Source: Rugamonas violacea
Lineage (GTDB): Bacteria > Pseudomonadota > Gammaproteobacteria > Burkholderiales > Burkholderiaceae_D
Length of the DNA stretch: 64,000 nt
Direction of reading: 5' to 3'
Assembly (NCBI RefSeq): GCF_016461825.1
Contig: NZ_JAEMNU010000040.1
Coordinates: forward strand, 29,758 to 93,757
In this document: piece after piece, positions 62,944 through 64,000 of the stretch
Layout: the number at the start of each line of letters is the position of its first letter
Numbering within the stretch: position 1 is the first letter of the stretch
Position numbers and translations under genes: made by a program
The notes under the pieces: model-generated
The model's database searches: none
The model's input: the letters and a program-made list of their open reading frames with translations, nothing else
Told to the model about the DNA's origin: nothing

Positions 62944-63837
62944 CTAAGCCAATGGCGCCAAGGCTGGATAGGTGAAGAGCAGAAAATGCGCCATGTTCAC
63001 GCAGAAATGCGTGAGTATCGGCGCCTCGACGCGCCGGGTCAGCGCATAGGCGCTGGCATAGCCGACGCCGGCCACCCCGGCCAGCAAGGCGTAGAGGGGA
63101 CCGCCGGCCAGATGCGCGGCGCCGAACAGCAAACCCGACAACAACACCACGCCGACTTGCCAGACCCGGCCCGTCGACGTCGCCGCCATGCGCTCCTGCA
63201 AGAAACCACGGAAGAACGCCTCCTCGGCCACGCAGGTGAACAGCAGATTGGTCAGCAGGAAGACCGGCGTGTAGGCCGGCAGCTTGGGCGCCAGGCCGAC
63301 CACGTGCAGCGCCACACCGAGCGCCATCACCACCACAACCGTACCGGCGGCAACAGGCAGGCTGCGCCGCGCCAGCGCGCGCCAGTCGGCGCCCTGCCCG
63401 GCACGGCGACACAGCAAGGCCAACAGGATCAGGCCGACAGCCGCCTTGTCGAAGTTGGCGTACTGGCTGAAGGCGGTGGCGTCGGCGGAAAAGCGCACAC
63501 CGGCGATCAACTGGGGATTGTTAAAGCCGGGCAAACGATGCATGGCCAGCGCCAAGGCCAGCACGCCCGTCACGATCAGCAGGACGATGCGCCAACCACG
63601 ACCGACGGCCGCACTGCCGGCGCCATAGGCCACGCCGCCGAACAGGGCCAGCTCCGCCACCGCCAGCGGCGTCAGCACGCCGCCGGCAAGGCCGCCGATG
63701 AGCGCGGCGGTGAACAGGGCCAGCCATGGCGCGACGACCAGCCGGCCGCCGAGGGAAACCGGCTTGAGCCAGACGGCGCAGATGGCAAGGGCAAGCAGGC
63801 CGAAACTCAGCCACACCAGTGGGGATATGGAGTGCAT
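62944..63837 (-). CDS. CPBP intramembrane glutamic endopeptidase
   Basis: A 297-residue membrane protein of the CAAX/ABI (CPBP) family with about eight helices. Active-site motifs: EEAFFRGFLQE (EExxxR), FGAAH and a final NMAHF histidine. In other systems members process prenylated or bacteriocin peptides. It is on the opposite strand from the TonB receptor gene. Fifteen kb from the RiPP cluster, so a link to it is weak. ATG 63837 follows a GGAAG. Confidence 0.9.
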   Translation of the reverse strand: MHSISPLVWLSFGLLALAICAVWLKPVSLGGRLVVAPWLALFTAALIGGLAGGVLTPLAVAELALFGGVAYGAGSAAVGRGWRIVLLIVTGVLALALAMHRLPGFNNPQLIAGVRFSADATAFSQYANFDKAAVGLILLALLCRRAGQGADWRALARRSLPVAAGTVVVVMALGVALHVVGLAPKLPAYTPVFLLTNLLFTCVAEEAFFRGFLQERMAATSTGRVWQVGVVLLSGLLFGAAHLAGGPLYALLAGVAGVGYASAYALTRRVEAPILTHFCVNMAHFLLFTYPALAPLA

Positions 63838-64000
63838 CAATGTCTTCCGGATAAGTTTAAAGGCCGCCAGTGTAGCGCCTCGAAGAGCATAACCAAAGCC
63901 TATCCATGCTCTTGAGAAAAGCAGACCTGATGATGTGGCGAAGTAGACCGCCTACATCATCGAGCATCGCCTGATCGCGCCGCCCCATCGGCGCCGTGGG
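63838..64000. other. window end, no feature recognised
   Basis: The last 163 bases include the CPBP upstream region. I see no supported gene, RNA or repeat. Confidence 0.5.

Noticed and set aside
62944..63837. CPBP protease as leader peptidase of the azole cluster
   Set aside because: Fifteen kb away, on the far side of two unrelated units; no direct evidence.

Overview
The window is high-GC (roughly two thirds or more G+C by eye), densely coded Gram-negative DNA. A PurT, DUF481 and DUF2145 envelope proteins, LytS/LytTR pairs, FNR-type regulators and a TonB receptor together suggest a betaproteobacterium, most likely Oxalobacteraceae (Massilia/Duganella/Janthinobacterium-like). That placement is inference from gene style only. 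No rRNA, tRNA, CRISPR array or transposase was found.

Layout. (1) 1-8680: a plus-strand operon, nearly every junction a 4-base overlap: OM DUF5916 protein (5' end outside), tandem nucleotidyltransferase, GT2, GDPD-like protein, membrane GT/P-loop kinase fusion, HAD phosphatase, class II aldolase. It looks like a pathway for an activated sugar- or polyol-phosphate and a surface glycan. (2) 8.8-20.6 kb: AhpD-like protein, an orphan NHLP-like peptide with an Ile-rich tail, DUF481, a VOC protein, two LytS/LytTR two-component pairs around purT, carotenoid oxygenase, DUF2141. (3) 20.65-23.0 kb: a binary alpha-pore-forming toxin pair of the XaxAB/YaxAB family. (4) 23.2-31.7 kb: a low-oxygen signalling block with two FNR-type regulators, UspA, a FixL-like haem-PAS kinase, a second PAS kinase with a FixJ/NarL regulator, a single-domain receiver, a DksA-like protein, hemerythrin and DUF1971, with four good FNR boxes and one near-match. 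(5) 31.8-33.5 kb: a chemoreceptor.

(6) 33.5-48.1 kb: the most interesting part, a run of minus-strand genes that reads as a TOMM/thiazole-oxazole RiPP cluster. It contains a 45-residue precursor with a Cys/Ser/Thr-only end, an E1-like leader-binding protein, a YcaO cyclodehydratase ending PHPFP, a SagB dehydrogenase, a very unusual 884-residue protein joining a HExxH peptidase-like region, a helical region and an ABC ATPase, and an ABC-2 permease. These are followed without a strand break by a Lol/MacB-like ABC pair, a LolA-like protein, an OM barrel and secreted proteins. A methyltransferase lies just upstream. (7) 48.2-48.3 kb: a plus-strand terminator with no plus-strand gene before it for 14 kb, suggesting a small RNA or leader.

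(8) 48.5-55.6 kb: two paralogous orphan substrate-binding proteins and a 1511-residue hybrid kinase carrying receivers, Hpt, GGDEF and EAL. (9) 56.0-62.9 kb: an overlapping four-gene unit (ThDP acetolactate-synthase-like enzyme, SDR, two divergent citrate-synthase-fold proteins) followed by a TonB receptor. It is an unfamiliar carboxylate-forming pathway, possibly linked to metal uptake. (10) 62.9-63.8 kb: a CPBP membrane protease on the minus strand; the last 160 bases hold nothing recognised.
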